Below, in pieces: positions 16,365 to 24,661 of a DNA stretch of 36,972 bases. The notes beneath the pieces were generated by a model, which saw only the letters and a program-made list of their open reading frames with translations, searched no databases and had not been told where the DNA came from. Numbering within the stretch: the stretch's first letter is position 1; every line of letters begins with the position of its first letter. The stretch comes from an uncultured Gammaproteobacteria bacterium (GTDB lineage: Bacteria; Pseudomonadota; Gammaproteobacteria; GCA-001735895), in contig CALDDP010000249.1 in assembly GCA_937936805.1 (NCBI GenBank), forward strand, positions 1 to 36,972, given 5' to 3'. Position numbers and translations under genes: made by a program.

Positions 16365-17618
16365 ATGGGAGACATGCCGCAAAAGATAGGGAAATACGAA
16401 ATCAGAGCGTCGCTGGGTGAAGGGGGAACTGGCGTCGTTTACGAAGGATTTGATCCTGACATCCAACGCCGCGTAGCGATTAAATCCCTGCATCCGCATC
16501 TGATGAGCGGCAAGGTGGGTGAAGAACTGTTAACGCGGTTCAAACGGGAGGCAGTCTCGGCAGCAAGATGCATCCACCCCAACGTGGTCAGCATTCTTGA
16601 GTACGGGGAAGACGGCAACAGGCCATTCATCATCATGGAATATGTCGACGGGGTCTCACTGCACAGGCTTATCAAGCACAGGCTCAAGCATGGGCGCGGC
16701 ATCAGCCTGAGGCGCAGTATTGCCATCATATCGCAGTTACTCAAGGCACTGCATACAGCACACGGATTAAATATTATTCATCGCGATGTCAAGGCTTCCA
16801 ATGTCTTGCTTGTAAACAAGAGTGGCAAGATCAAGCTGGCCGATTTCGGTATGGCCAGGATCACCGAGAATTCCGACCTGACAATGATCGGGAGCTTCAT
16901 GGGTACGCCTCGATACATGGCACCTGAGCTGAGACTTGGATTAGAGGCCGATTCTCGTGCCGATGTCTTCTCGGCGGCGCGATTACTTCTCGAGTTGCTC
17001 AAAATGATGCCGGATAGCTCCCTGGTGCATTGCTCCCACCTAACCGAAATTGTCAATATGCCACCTGGAAACCGTATTGACTACTCGGCGGTTTACCCGA
17101 CCGCGCTTATTCCTGTTGTGACCAAAGGTCTCGAGGTCGATCGCAAGAAAAGGTATCAAACAGTGCTGGAGTTCATGCACGATATAAAACAGGCTCTGCC
17201 CAGGCTCCAGCAGAAGTCGTCGACACCGGCAGAGCGGCTAGCCCCGCTCAAACAGAAATCAGCACGGGATTTTGTGCCAAGCGAAGATGAGCTGGATTCG
17301 ATGACAACCCTGCTGGCCGATTTCATAGGCCCGGTTGCGAAATTCATCATGGAAGAGCATGAAACCAAAAGTACATCGGCAAACAATCTGGCGGCAGAGA
17401 TTTCAAAAGAAATTCCGGAGCAGGAAAAGCAGGCCGAATTTCTCAGGCGCTGGAATATGATGAGCGTATCCAGGCGAACGCTGATCAACAAGAAGAGATC
17501 CGATGTCCCCCCGGAAACAACGGGCCCGCAACCGCTGCCCGGGCAGGTGCTGAATAAAGCCGGCAATGATTTGGTGCACTATATAGGTACAATCGCAAAA
17601 TCATTTCTGCGCCACTAG
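16365..17618 (+). CDS. Hanks-type serine/threonine protein kinase, soluble, with extra C-terminal region
   Basis: This is a 417-residue kinase. All catalytic motifs are present: glycine loop GEGGTGVVY (18-26), VAIK lysine (K40), helix C Glu (about 62), HRDVKASN (139-146), DFG (160-162), a MGTPRYMAPE activation segment end and an Asp in DSRADVFS. No transmembrane segment or PASTA repeats follow, so it is cytoplasmic. The last 110 residues hold a motif seen twice: LADFIGPVAKFIMEEH near 316 and LVHYIGTIAKSFLRH at the very C-terminus. I recognise the first as similar to accessory regions at the ends of other bacterial kinases, but cannot name it firmly. ATG 16365 is used; ATG 16374 is possible. 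The likely partner is the upstream RHH protein. Confidence 0.9.
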   Translation: MGDMPQKIGKYEIRASLGEGGTGVVYEGFDPDIQRRVAIKSLHPHLMSGKVGEELLTRFKREAVSAARCIHPNVVSILEYGEDGNRPFIIMEYVDGVSLHRLIKHRLKHGRGISLRRSIAIISQLLKALHTAHGLNIIHRDVKASNVLLVNKSGKIKLADFGMARITENSDLTMIGSFMGTPRYMAPELRLGLEADSRADVFSAARLLLELLKMMPDSSLVHCSHLTEIVNMPPGNRIDYSAVYPTALIPVVTKGLEVDRKKRYQTVLEFMHDIKQALPRLQQKSSTPAERLAPLKQKSARDFVPSEDELDSMTTLLADFIGPVAKFIMEEHETKSTSANNLAAEISKEIPEQEKQAEFLRRWNMMSVSRRTLINKKRSDVPPETTGPQPLPGQVLNKAGNDLVHYIGTIAKSFLRH

Positions 17619-17682
17619 CACCGTACAAACGTCAGCAAAGACAAAAAGTGCCCTCGATGGCTGTGGATCAAATCGTTAAAGG

Positions 17683-17696
17683 AGACCGGAAGGTCT
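17683..17696 (+). other. small hairpin after the kinase gene
   Basis: AGACC and GGTCT pair around a GGAA loop, which fits the stable GNRA tetraloop rule, and GTTT follows. It lies between the convergent kinase and aminotransferase genes. The stem is short for an intrinsic terminator, so its role as 3'-end signal is only a suggestion. Confidence 0.3.
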
Positions 17697-17730
17697 GTTT
17701 AAGGAAGATTATCCCGCCATCGCGATCGCT

Positions 17731-18900
17731 TTAGAAATCACTCGCCAGATAATCAAGGGCGGCGTTTATACCACCCCTGGTAAAGGGTATTCCAGCGGCG
17801 ATCAATCCCATTTCAACGCCGGACAGCGTACCCGCCAGCATCAGGTCGTTAAAATCACCCAGATGGCCAATCCGGAATACCCGACCCTGTACTTTGGCGA
17901 GTCCGGTACCGAGCGACATGTTGAAACGATCAAGAATCACCTTACGCAAATAATCGGCATCGTGATCTTGCGGCACCATTATCGCGGTCAGGGCAGCGCT
18001 GTACTCGTCGGGATTCAGGCAGAGGATTTCTAGGCCCCATGCACGCACCGCGCGGCGGGTTGCCTCAGCATGGCGGTTATGCCTGGCAAACACATTTTCC
18101 AGTCCTTCATCGTGTAGCATCTGCAGTGATTCGCGCAGCGCGTAAAGCAGGTTGGTAGCCGGGGTGTATGGAAAGTAACCGTTTTTGATGGCGTTGATCA
18201 TCGGCTGCCAGCGCCAGTATGCAGCCGGCAGGGTTGCCGTTTCGGCGGCCCGCAGCGCTTTGCCGCTAATCGCATTGAAACTGAGACCCGGCGGCAACAT
18301 CAACCCTTTCTGTGAGCCGGCAACGGTGACATCAACCCCCCATTCATCGTGGCGATAGTCGATCGAACCCAGCGACGAGATAACATCAACCATGAACAGG
18401 GCGGGGTGCGCAGCGCTATCGATGGCTTTCCTGATGTCTGCGATACGGCTGGTGACGCCGGTCGAGGTTTCATTGTGAACCACCATCACCGCCTTGATCT
18501 GACGATTTTTATCGGCCTGCAGCCTGGCTTCAACTTCGTCAGGGTCCACACCATGGCGCCAGTCGCCCGCAACAAATTCGACATCCAGGCCAAGGTCGCT
18601 GGCGATACCGCGCCACAGGGTAGCGAAATGTCCGGTTTCGAACATCAATACCTTATCACCCGCGGACAGCGTGTTAACCAGTGCCGCTTCCCATGCCCCG
18701 GTACCCGAGGAGGGATAAATGACCACTTCGGCCGAGGTCTTGAAGACCGCTTTCAGATCTTGCAGAATCTGCAGCGTGAGTTGCGCAAACTCCGGGCCAC
18801 GATGGTCTATGGTCGGCATATCCATCGCGCGCAGTACCCGATCGGGAACATTGCTTGGTCCGGGAATCTGAAGAAAGTGGCGCCCTGCAGGTATCGACAT
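17731..18900 (-). CDS. class V aminotransferase, serine/aspartate-glyoxylate type
   Basis: This 389-residue PLP enzyme belongs to the alanine/serine-glyoxylate aminotransferase family. Family hallmarks are FLQIPGPSNVPDRVLRAMDMPTIDHR at the N-terminus, SSGTGAWEAAL, VVHNETSTGV, the GSQKGLMLPPG motif with the Schiff-base Lys near 198, NGYFPYTPATNLLYALRE, and FRIGHLGD near the C-terminus. Such enzymes move an amino group to glyoxylate, giving glycine and, from serine, hydroxypyruvate. Both SgaA and the aspartate-specific BhcA look similar by eye, so the donor is undecided. ATG 18900 follows GGAGAG by six bases. It is divergent from the FAD/Fe-S dehydrogenase gene. None of the other enzymes of the beta-hydroxyaspartate cycle was recognised in the window. 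Confidence 0.87.
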   Translation of the reverse strand: MSIPAGRHFLQIPGPSNVPDRVLRAMDMPTIDHRGPEFAQLTLQILQDLKAVFKTSAEVVIYPSSGTGAWEAALVNTLSAGDKVLMFETGHFATLWRGIASDLGLDVEFVAGDWRHGVDPDEVEARLQADKNRQIKAVMVVHNETSTGVTSRIADIRKAIDSAAHPALFMVDVISSLGSIDYRHDEWGVDVTVAGSQKGLMLPPGLSFNAISGKALRAAETATLPAAYWRWQPMINAIKNGYFPYTPATNLLYALRESLQMLHDEGLENVFARHNRHAEATRRAVRAWGLEILCLNPDEYSAALTAIMVPQDHDADYLRKVILDRFNMSLGTGLAKVQGRVFRIGHLGDFNDLMLAGTLSGVEMGLIAAGIPFTRGGINAALDYLASDF

Positions 18901-19040
18901 CAATTACTCTCCTGGTGTACTAATGAGCGGATAGAGTGGCTCAAGGTGTTTGTTATATCTGTTGCTTTGGGCGACAATCCTGCCTTACCTGAATTTGTTG
19001 CGCAAGCTCCACTGTTCAGGGCTTGTTAACAGGTATTTCG

Positions 19041-21968
19041 TTGTCCACAAACTACATACTTTCAAAAAAAACGGCAGCCAGTATTGGTGACAGTGGTCTG
19101 GCGGCGAGACTGCGACACGAACTGGAAGGCGAAGTTATTTTTGATGCCTTCAGCCGCGGTCGCTACAGTACAGATGCCTCTATTTACCAAATTGAGCCGA
19201 TTGGTATCGTGGTGCCACGCAACGAACAGGACATACTGCGTGCCATTCAAATTGCAGCTGACGCCGACGTTCCGATCCTGCCGCGCGGTGGCGGCACGTC
19301 ACAAATTGGACAAACTGTGGGAACCGCGCTGGTTATGGATACGAGCAAGTATCTGAACCAGGTGATCGAGTTTGATCCCGGGGTTAGCAGCATCTGCGTT
19401 GCTCCGGGTATGGTGCTGGATCAGCTCAACAAACAGCTGAAACCGCACGGACTGTTTTATCCGGTCGACGTCTCTACCGGAAATCGGGCGACTCTCGGCG
19501 GTATGGCGGGTAACAACAGCTGCGGGGCGCGCTCTATTCGTTACGGCAATATGGTGCACAATGTCCAGGCCATTGATGCCTTGCTGGCCGACGGCAGCAA
19601 TATCCATTTTGCCGATCAAGCCCATACCACCCGGAATGAATCCAGTGCTGAATTAATACGCAAACTGGTAGCGCTGGGCCAACGCGAAGCGACTGAGATT
19701 GCACGCCGGTTCCCGCAGCTATTGCGGCGGGTCGGGGGATACAACATCAATGAAGTAACCAGTGCAGATGATGCAAACTTCGCGCGTTTACTGGTAGGTT
19801 CGGAGGGGACGCTGGCGTTTTTTACTCGTTTGCACCTGGAATTGCAACCCATTCCCGCGCATAAAGTGCTGGGGGTTTGTCATTTCCCGACTTTCCACCA
19901 GGCGATGGATTCAGCCCAGCATATCGTCAAACTGGACCCGAGCGCGGTTGAACTGGTGGACCGCACGATGATTGATTTATCGCGTGAAATTCCAATGTTT
20001 CGTGCTACCGTCGACCGCTTCGTCCGGGGCGAACCGGACGCGCTGCTGCTGGTGGAATTTGCCGGTGATAATCGTGACCAGCAATTGAGCAAGCTTCGTC
20101 AACTGGTGGAACTGATGGCTGATCTCGGCTTTTCCGATGCCGTAGTCGAGGCGCTTGACGCGGAGTTCCAGGCCGCGGTATGGGAAGTCCGCAAATCCGG
20201 ACTCAATATCATGATGTCGATGAAAGGCGAAGGCAAACCGGTGTCGTTTATCGAAGACTGCGCGGTACAGCTGGAAGACCTTGCCGAGTACACCGATCGG
20301 CTGACACGGGTGTTTGAAAAATACGGCACCACCGGCACCTGGTACGCCCATGCCTCGGTGGGCTGCCTGCATGTGCGCCCGATCCTCAATATGAAGGAAC
20401 CCGACGGTGCGCGGAAAATGCGCGCTATCATGGAGGAAACGCTGGATATTGTGCAGGAGTACAAGGGTTCGCATTCCGGCGAGCACGGTGACGGGCTGGC
20501 GCGTTCGGAGTTTCATCAACGTATGTTCGGCTCACGTATGCAGCGTGCATTCGAAGAAGTAAAAGATAGTTTCGACCCTGCGGGATTATTCAATCCGGGC
20601 AAGATAGTCGGTGCGCCCAAAATGGATGATCGCGACCTGTTTCGCTATGCGCCAGGTTACCAGGTGACGGCCCTGCAAACCGCGCTGGACTGGTCGGAGT
20701 GGGGCGGGTTCGGACCCGCCGTCGAGATGTGTAATAACAATGGTGCCTGTCGCAAGGCGGATGTCGGCGTAATGTGCCCTTCCTATCGCGTCACCCGGGA
20801 TGAACAGCACCTGACCCGCGGGCGAGCGAATACCCTGCGCCTGGCGATCAGCGGACAGCTGGGTGACGATGCGCTGGTTTCGGCTGAGATGTACGACACC
20901 ATGGATCTGTGCGTCGGATGCAAAGGTTGCCGGCGCGAGTGCCCCACCGGGGTTGACATGGCAAAGATGAAAGTGGAATTCCTGTATCATTACCGCAAAC
21001 ATCATCGCCTGCCACTAAAGGACCGGCTGATTGCCCATTTACCGCGTTACGCGCCCGTTGCCGCGCGCTTGAATTACATCATGAATCTGCGAGATTCAAT
21101 TCCGGGGCTGGCATGGCTGAGCGAAAAGCTCCTCGGTCTGAGCGCCGCGCGCAGACTGCCGCGGTGGCGCGCGGATTACTTCGACGACCGCCATGAAGCG
21201 ACTGCCTCGATGCAGGCGAACGGTCGAGAAGTAGTGTTACTGGTAGATACTTTCGAACGCTATTTTGAGCCTGAAAATGCGCGCGCTGCAAAGACCGTGC
21301 TCGAGGCGGCAGGCTACCGGGTACATCTGCCACAACCGGCCGACGCAAGGCACCCCCTGTGCAGTGGTCGTACCTTCCTTGCGGTGGGACTGGTAGAAGA
21401 TGCTCGGAATGAAGCCCGACGCCTGCTCGCAGCGCTTAAGCCTTATATTTTACGCGGAGTTCCGGTAATCGGCCTGGAACCCTCCTGCCTGTTAACCCTG
21501 CGCGATGAGTTTAAAAGCATGCTGCCCGGTGAGGAAACCACCGCGCTGGCCGAATCCGCCCTGTTGCTGGAAGAATTTCTCGCGCAGCAACATCAGGCGG
21601 GGGAACTGCCGCTTAAGTTCAGGCCCCTGACAGCCAGGCGAGCGCTCGTGCACGGACATTGCCACCAGAAGGCGTTTGCTACGATGACCGCGATGCAACA
21701 GACCCTGGCCCTCATACCCGAACTCGAGGTTGAAGTCATCGATTCCGGTTGTTGCGGTATGGCCGGGGCCTTCGGTTATGAAGCCAGTCATTATGACGTA
21801 TCGATGAAAATGGCCGAACTCAGTTTACTGCCAACGATACGAGCATCCAGCAATGACACGCTGCTGATTGCCAATGGTACCAGTTGTCGACATCAGATTC
21901 GTGACGGTGCAAAACGCGAAAGCCGCCATATCGCCTGCGTTTTACAGGAGGCATTGCAGGCAAGCTGA
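19041..21968 (+). CDS. FAD-linked and Fe-S 2-hydroxyacid dehydrogenase (D-2-hydroxyglutarate/D-lactate/glycolate type)
   Basis: This 975-residue fusion is a respiratory-type flavoprotein. The N-terminal half is a PCMH FAD domain (PILPRGGGTSQIGQTVG near 80, GNNSCGARSIRYGNM near 155) with the FAD-oxidase C domain (WYAHASVGCLHVRP, HSGEHGDGLARSE). Two cysteine clusters for 4Fe-4S centres follow near residues 563-580 and 622-633 (CVGCKGCRRECPTG). The C-terminus holds a CCG-type domain with HGHCHQK and GCCGMAGAFGYE. The architecture matches YdiJ-like D-2-hydroxyglutarate dehydrogenases, but lactate or glycolate remain possible. No ATG fits: TTG 19041 has ACAGG seven bases upstream and is preferred over TTG 19023. 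It shares the divergent promoter region 18901-19040 with the glyoxylate aminotransferase. Confidence 0.87.
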   Translation: MSTNYILSKKTAASIGDSGLAARLRHELEGEVIFDAFSRGRYSTDASIYQIEPIGIVVPRNEQDILRAIQIAADADVPILPRGGGTSQIGQTVGTALVMDTSKYLNQVIEFDPGVSSICVAPGMVLDQLNKQLKPHGLFYPVDVSTGNRATLGGMAGNNSCGARSIRYGNMVHNVQAIDALLADGSNIHFADQAHTTRNESSAELIRKLVALGQREATEIARRFPQLLRRVGGYNINEVTSADDANFARLLVGSEGTLAFFTRLHLELQPIPAHKVLGVCHFPTFHQAMDSAQHIVKLDPSAVELVDRTMIDLSREIPMFRATVDRFVRGEPDALLLVEFAGDNRDQQLSKLRQLVELMADLGFSDAVVEALDAEFQAAVWEVRKSGLNIMMSMKGEGKPVSFIEDCAVQLEDLAEYTDRLTRVFEKYGTTGTWYAHASVGCLHVRPILNMKEPDGARKMRAIMEETLDIVQEYKGSHSGEHGDGLARSEFHQRMFGSRMQRAFEEVKDSFDPAGLFNPGKIVGAPKMDDRDLFRYAPGYQVTALQTALDWSEWGGFGPAVEMCNNNGACRKADVGVMCPSYRVTRDEQHLTRGRANTLRLAISGQLGDDALVSAEMYDTMDLCVGCKGCRRECPTGVDMAKMKVEFLYHYRKHHRLPLKDRLIAHLPRYAPVAARLNYIMNLRDSIPGLAWLSEKLLGLSAARRLPRWRADYFDDRHEATASMQANGREVVLLVDTFERYFEPENARAAKTVLEAAGYRVHLPQPADARHPLCSGRTFLAVGLVEDARNEARRLLAALKPYILRGVPVIGLEPSCLLTLRDEFKSMLPGEETTALAESALLLEEFLAQQHQAGELPLKFRPLTARRALVHGHCHQKAFATMTAMQQTLALIPELEVEVIDSGCCGMAGAFGYEASHYDVSMKMAELSLLPTIRASSNDTLLIANGTSCRHQIRDGAKRESRHIACVLQEALQAS

Positions 21969-22057
21969 TCCTTTTCGGCAGGGCGACGGGTTACTGGACA
22001 AGAGCGGCGAATGGCGTTTTAGCGGATACGATTTGATATACACAAATGAGACTCGAT

Positions 22058-22537
22058 ATGAACTTCAAAACTGCAGATTTGAGTGATGAAAACAAGGGCA
22101 GGGTACAGGCTGTATTGCCCGGGTTACGTAATTTTGGAGGCAATGCCCGTTTTTACGGTGAAATGGTTACGATTAAATCCTCTGGCGACTTTTCGCTGGT
22201 GCGTGATCAGGTCAGAACTTCCGGTGGCGGCAGGGTGCTGGTCGTCGATAACAATGCATTGATGGATGGCGCCATACTGGGCGATTTGCTTGCGGCGGCG
22301 GCGCGGGATAATGCCTGGCAGGGAGTAGTTATCAATGGTTGTATCCGTGACTCTGCCGATATTGCTTTGATGACTATCGGCGTCAAGGCGCTGGCAACCA
22401 CACCGACACGCGGCAGCAGCGAGGGCAAGGGTGAGTTAAATGTAGAGGTCGAGTTTCTCGGTGCTGTTTTCAGACCCGGCGAGTACCTGTACAGCGATGA
22501 AGATGGAATCCTGCTCTGCGCTGAGGCGTTGTTTTGA
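22058..22537 (+). CDS. RraA-like protein, probable class II aldolase/oxaloacetate decarboxylase
   Basis: This 159-residue protein belongs to the RraA/HMG-aldolase family (FGGNARFYGEMVTIKSSGDF, GRVLVVDNNALMDGAILGDLLAAAA). E. coli RraA, the RNase E inhibitor, lacks the catalytic Arg-Asp pair. This protein has GCIRDSADI, the R-D-x-x-D pattern of active 4-hydroxy-4-methyl-2-oxoglutarate aldolases, so an enzymatic role on a 4-carboxy-2-oxo acid is more likely than RNase control. An ATG at 22046 is in frame; ATG 22058 fits the family start. It lies 89 bases after the hydroxyacid dehydrogenase on the same strand, probably in one transcript, and ends one base from the convergent aceK. Confidence 0.8.
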   Translation: MNFKTADLSDENKGRVQAVLPGLRNFGGNARFYGEMVTIKSSGDFSLVRDQVRTSGGGRVLVVDNNALMDGAILGDLLAAAARDNAWQGVVINGCIRDSADIALMTIGVKALATTPTRGSSEGKGELNVEVEFLGAVFRPGEYLYSDEDGILLCAEALF

Positions 22538-22538
22538 G

Positions 22539-24359
22539 TCAACGCGCAAAACGGAGTTTTTGCGCATAGGGGAAAACGTCCTCGTAAATTCCGACCGCGA
22601 TGTTTTCCTGCTTCTGCACCCAGAAATCGGCTTCGAGTAAATCGCGATGGTGTTTCATGAACGCCTGGCGTAGCCGATTATTGGCAAACAGGAAAGTAGC
22701 GAATTGCTCGGGAAAAACATCGTTGGCCGCCACGCTATACCAGGGTTCTGCAGCGAATTCATCTTCCGGGTAAAGTGGCTCGGGTATCTTGCGAAAGTTG
22801 CATTCGGTCAGGTAACAGATTTCATCGTAATCGTAAAACACGACACGGCCCAGGCCTTGCCCGGTAACGCCGAAATTTTTCATCAGCAAATCCCCCGGGA
22901 AGATATTCGCCGCAGCCAGTTCCTTGATCGCATCGCCGTAACCTTTCATCAGGTGGCCGAGATAATGGTCGTCGGCCCGCTGTGCAGCCAGGTTTAACGG
23001 TGTCATTCGACGTTCGATGTAAAGGTGCTTGATGACTATCTGGTTACCTTCCTCAGAAACGCTATCAGCGCAGGTTTCGTATAGCTCTTCGAGTAAATCC
23101 CCGGCAAAACGCGCGCGCGGCAGCGCAACATGGGAATACTCGAGTACATCCGACATACGCCCGACCCGGTCGTGCATCTTGACCAGGCGGTAAGTGTCCA
23201 GCACTTCCTGGCGCGTCGTTTTTTTGGGCGGTGGGAAGCGATCACGTATTACCTTGAACACGTATGGATAGGAGGGTAACGTGAACACCGCCATCACCAT
23301 GCCCTTGATACCGGGGGCAAATATCAGCTCGTCTTCCGAGTGTTTTAGATGATGCAAAAAATCACGGTAGAAAACTGTTTTGCCCTGTTTGTGAAAACCA
23401 ATCGCCGAGTAAAATGATTCCTTGCTGCGCATTGGCATCAGGCGACGCAGGAAGGTAACAATCGAGGACGGCACCGGGTGGTCAACCATGAAATAGACAT
23501 AGGAGAATTCGAATAACCGGGTCAAACCCTGCCTGCCGATGATAATTGCATCGCAATAAACTGAAGCCTTCCCGCTATGCAAAATTGGAATTGCGAAAGG
23601 CACCTCAAGATTCGAGTTTATCGCCCGCCCGACGATATAAGCAGCCTTGTTACGGTAGAAGATGCTGCTGATTACCTGGAACTGAAAATTCAAATGCGCC
23701 CGCCGTGGCCGTGGAAAGGTATGTTTGATCAGCGCCTGGGCAATGTTGCGCACATCGCGATCGATGTTTTCGAAGGGCAGATTGAATCCACTGTCGAGCA
23801 GGACCTGTTTGATCGACGACCGAAACCCGCGCTTGGCAGGATAATAAACGTGGTAGGAGGGTTTTTCAGAGTCGATAAATTCGGTCGAAACCACGCTGCG
23901 AACGAAGATGTAGTCGTTGCCGAAGTAGTCTCGATGAAACAGTGCACAGAACACCGAGTTGTAGAAGGTCTCTGCCAGCTCGGGTTGCAGATGGTTGCTG
24001 ATTAACTGTACGTAATCACGTTTGACGTCAAACCAGAGCTGGCTGTCAAAAGGTTCGAGATCGAACAACTGCCGCAGCTCGGCAATCGCATCCTTGACGC
24101 GAATGTCGTAAAACATGATTCGTTCACGCGCGGCTACTCGCTCTGCCTCCCAGTCAGCGTTCTCGAAACGCTGCTTGGCGCCCTTCGTAATTTCACTGAA
24201 AATGGTGAAATGTCGATCGAAACCGTTGAGAATTGTGCTTGCGATCTGGGTCGACAGTCCTTTATCCGTGTTATTCAATTGAAGCTCCAGGAGGTCGCAT
24301 ATACCCCCGGCGTAAGTGGGTAGATCGGCGGATGACCAGGCAGTTGTTGCAGAATCCAT
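22539..24359 (-). CDS. aceK: isocitrate dehydrogenase kinase/phosphatase
   Basis: AceK phosphorylates and inactivates isocitrate dehydrogenase, sending isocitrate to the glyoxylate bypass during growth on acetate, and reverses this as phosphatase. The 606-residue length is near the family norm. Recognisable parts are the N-terminal regulatory half (RHFTIFSEITKGAKQRFE), the ATP region APGIKGMVMAVFTLPSYPYVFKVI and the catalytic segment with FPGDLLMKNFGVT and VVFYDYDEICY. In E. coli it follows aceBA; here it is alone, divergent from acs, and no malate synthase or isocitrate lyase is in the window. ATG 24359 has no strong ribosome site. Confidence 0.97.
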   Translation of the reverse strand: MDSATTAWSSADLPTYAGGICDLLELQLNNTDKGLSTQIASTILNGFDRHFTIFSEITKGAKQRFENADWEAERVAARERIMFYDIRVKDAIAELRQLFDLEPFDSQLWFDVKRDYVQLISNHLQPELAETFYNSVFCALFHRDYFGNDYIFVRSVVSTEFIDSEKPSYHVYYPAKRGFRSSIKQVLLDSGFNLPFENIDRDVRNIAQALIKHTFPRPRRAHLNFQFQVISSIFYRNKAAYIVGRAINSNLEVPFAIPILHSGKASVYCDAIIIGRQGLTRLFEFSYVYFMVDHPVPSSIVTFLRRLMPMRSKESFYSAIGFHKQGKTVFYRDFLHHLKHSEDELIFAPGIKGMVMAVFTLPSYPYVFKVIRDRFPPPKKTTRQEVLDTYRLVKMHDRVGRMSDVLEYSHVALPRARFAGDLLEELYETCADSVSEEGNQIVIKHLYIERRMTPLNLAAQRADDHYLGHLMKGYGDAIKELAAANIFPGDLLMKNFGVTGQGLGRVVFYDYDEICYLTECNFRKIPEPLYPEDEFAAEPWYSVAANDVFPEQFATFLFANNRLRQAFMKHHRDLLEADFWVQKQENIAVGIYEDVFPYAQKLRFAR

Positions 24360-24661
24360 CTACATTCGTCTGCAGTTGCAAAGACGAAAGCAGTCCGAAA
24401 GCAGGTTTTCCGACCGCTAACAGCAGCCACGGCTCAAACAGCATTCCTGCGCGAGGTGCCCCGGTTACTGAAAATTGGAACCGAGTGTCACTTATCGCGA
24501 TGTCGAGGTCAATGAGATTGAAAAATCGGTTGATTTGGATCAAATTTGTTCATCCTTTTAGCCGAAAGTGATCGAGTGAACATCTTGTCGCATGCGAGGG
24601 TTTATGTAAGCATACCCTTGCCCGAGAGAAAACCTGATAATTAAATCCCGAGGAAGGCACC
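24360..24661. other. 302-base divergent aceK/acs control region
   Basis: No gene is supported here; small open frames on both strands look random. The region contains a perfect FNR-type box (24530-24543), a 10-base palindrome TCGCATGCGA (24588-24597), and an imperfect hairpin with AGGGT/ACCCT arms at 24597-24618. The acs ribosome site GAGGAAGG lies just before 24662. No convincing -10/-35 pair was identified for either gene. Confidence 0.5.
24530..24543. promoter_or_regulatory. FNR/Anr-type box between aceK and acs
   Basis: TTGAT-TTGG-ATCAA is a perfect match to the consensus TTGAT-N4-ATCAA of FNR-family oxygen sensors. It is 119 bases upstream of the acs start and 170 bases from the aceK start. 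The centre (24536.5) would be at -41.5 for a transcript starting near 24578, but no good -10 box is visible there. Which gene it serves is unresolved. Confidence 0.6.

Noticed and set aside
17715-17735. GCGATCGC as a HIP1-like repeated palindrome
   Set aside because: I noted only this single copy and did not scan systematically for others, so it may well be chance.
24271-24543. 90-residue open frame on the minus strand in the aceK/acs gap, and a plus-strand frame at 24233-24571
   Set aside because: No recognisable domain, no ribosome site, and they overlap the FNR-type box or the aceK 5' end; they look like random open frames.
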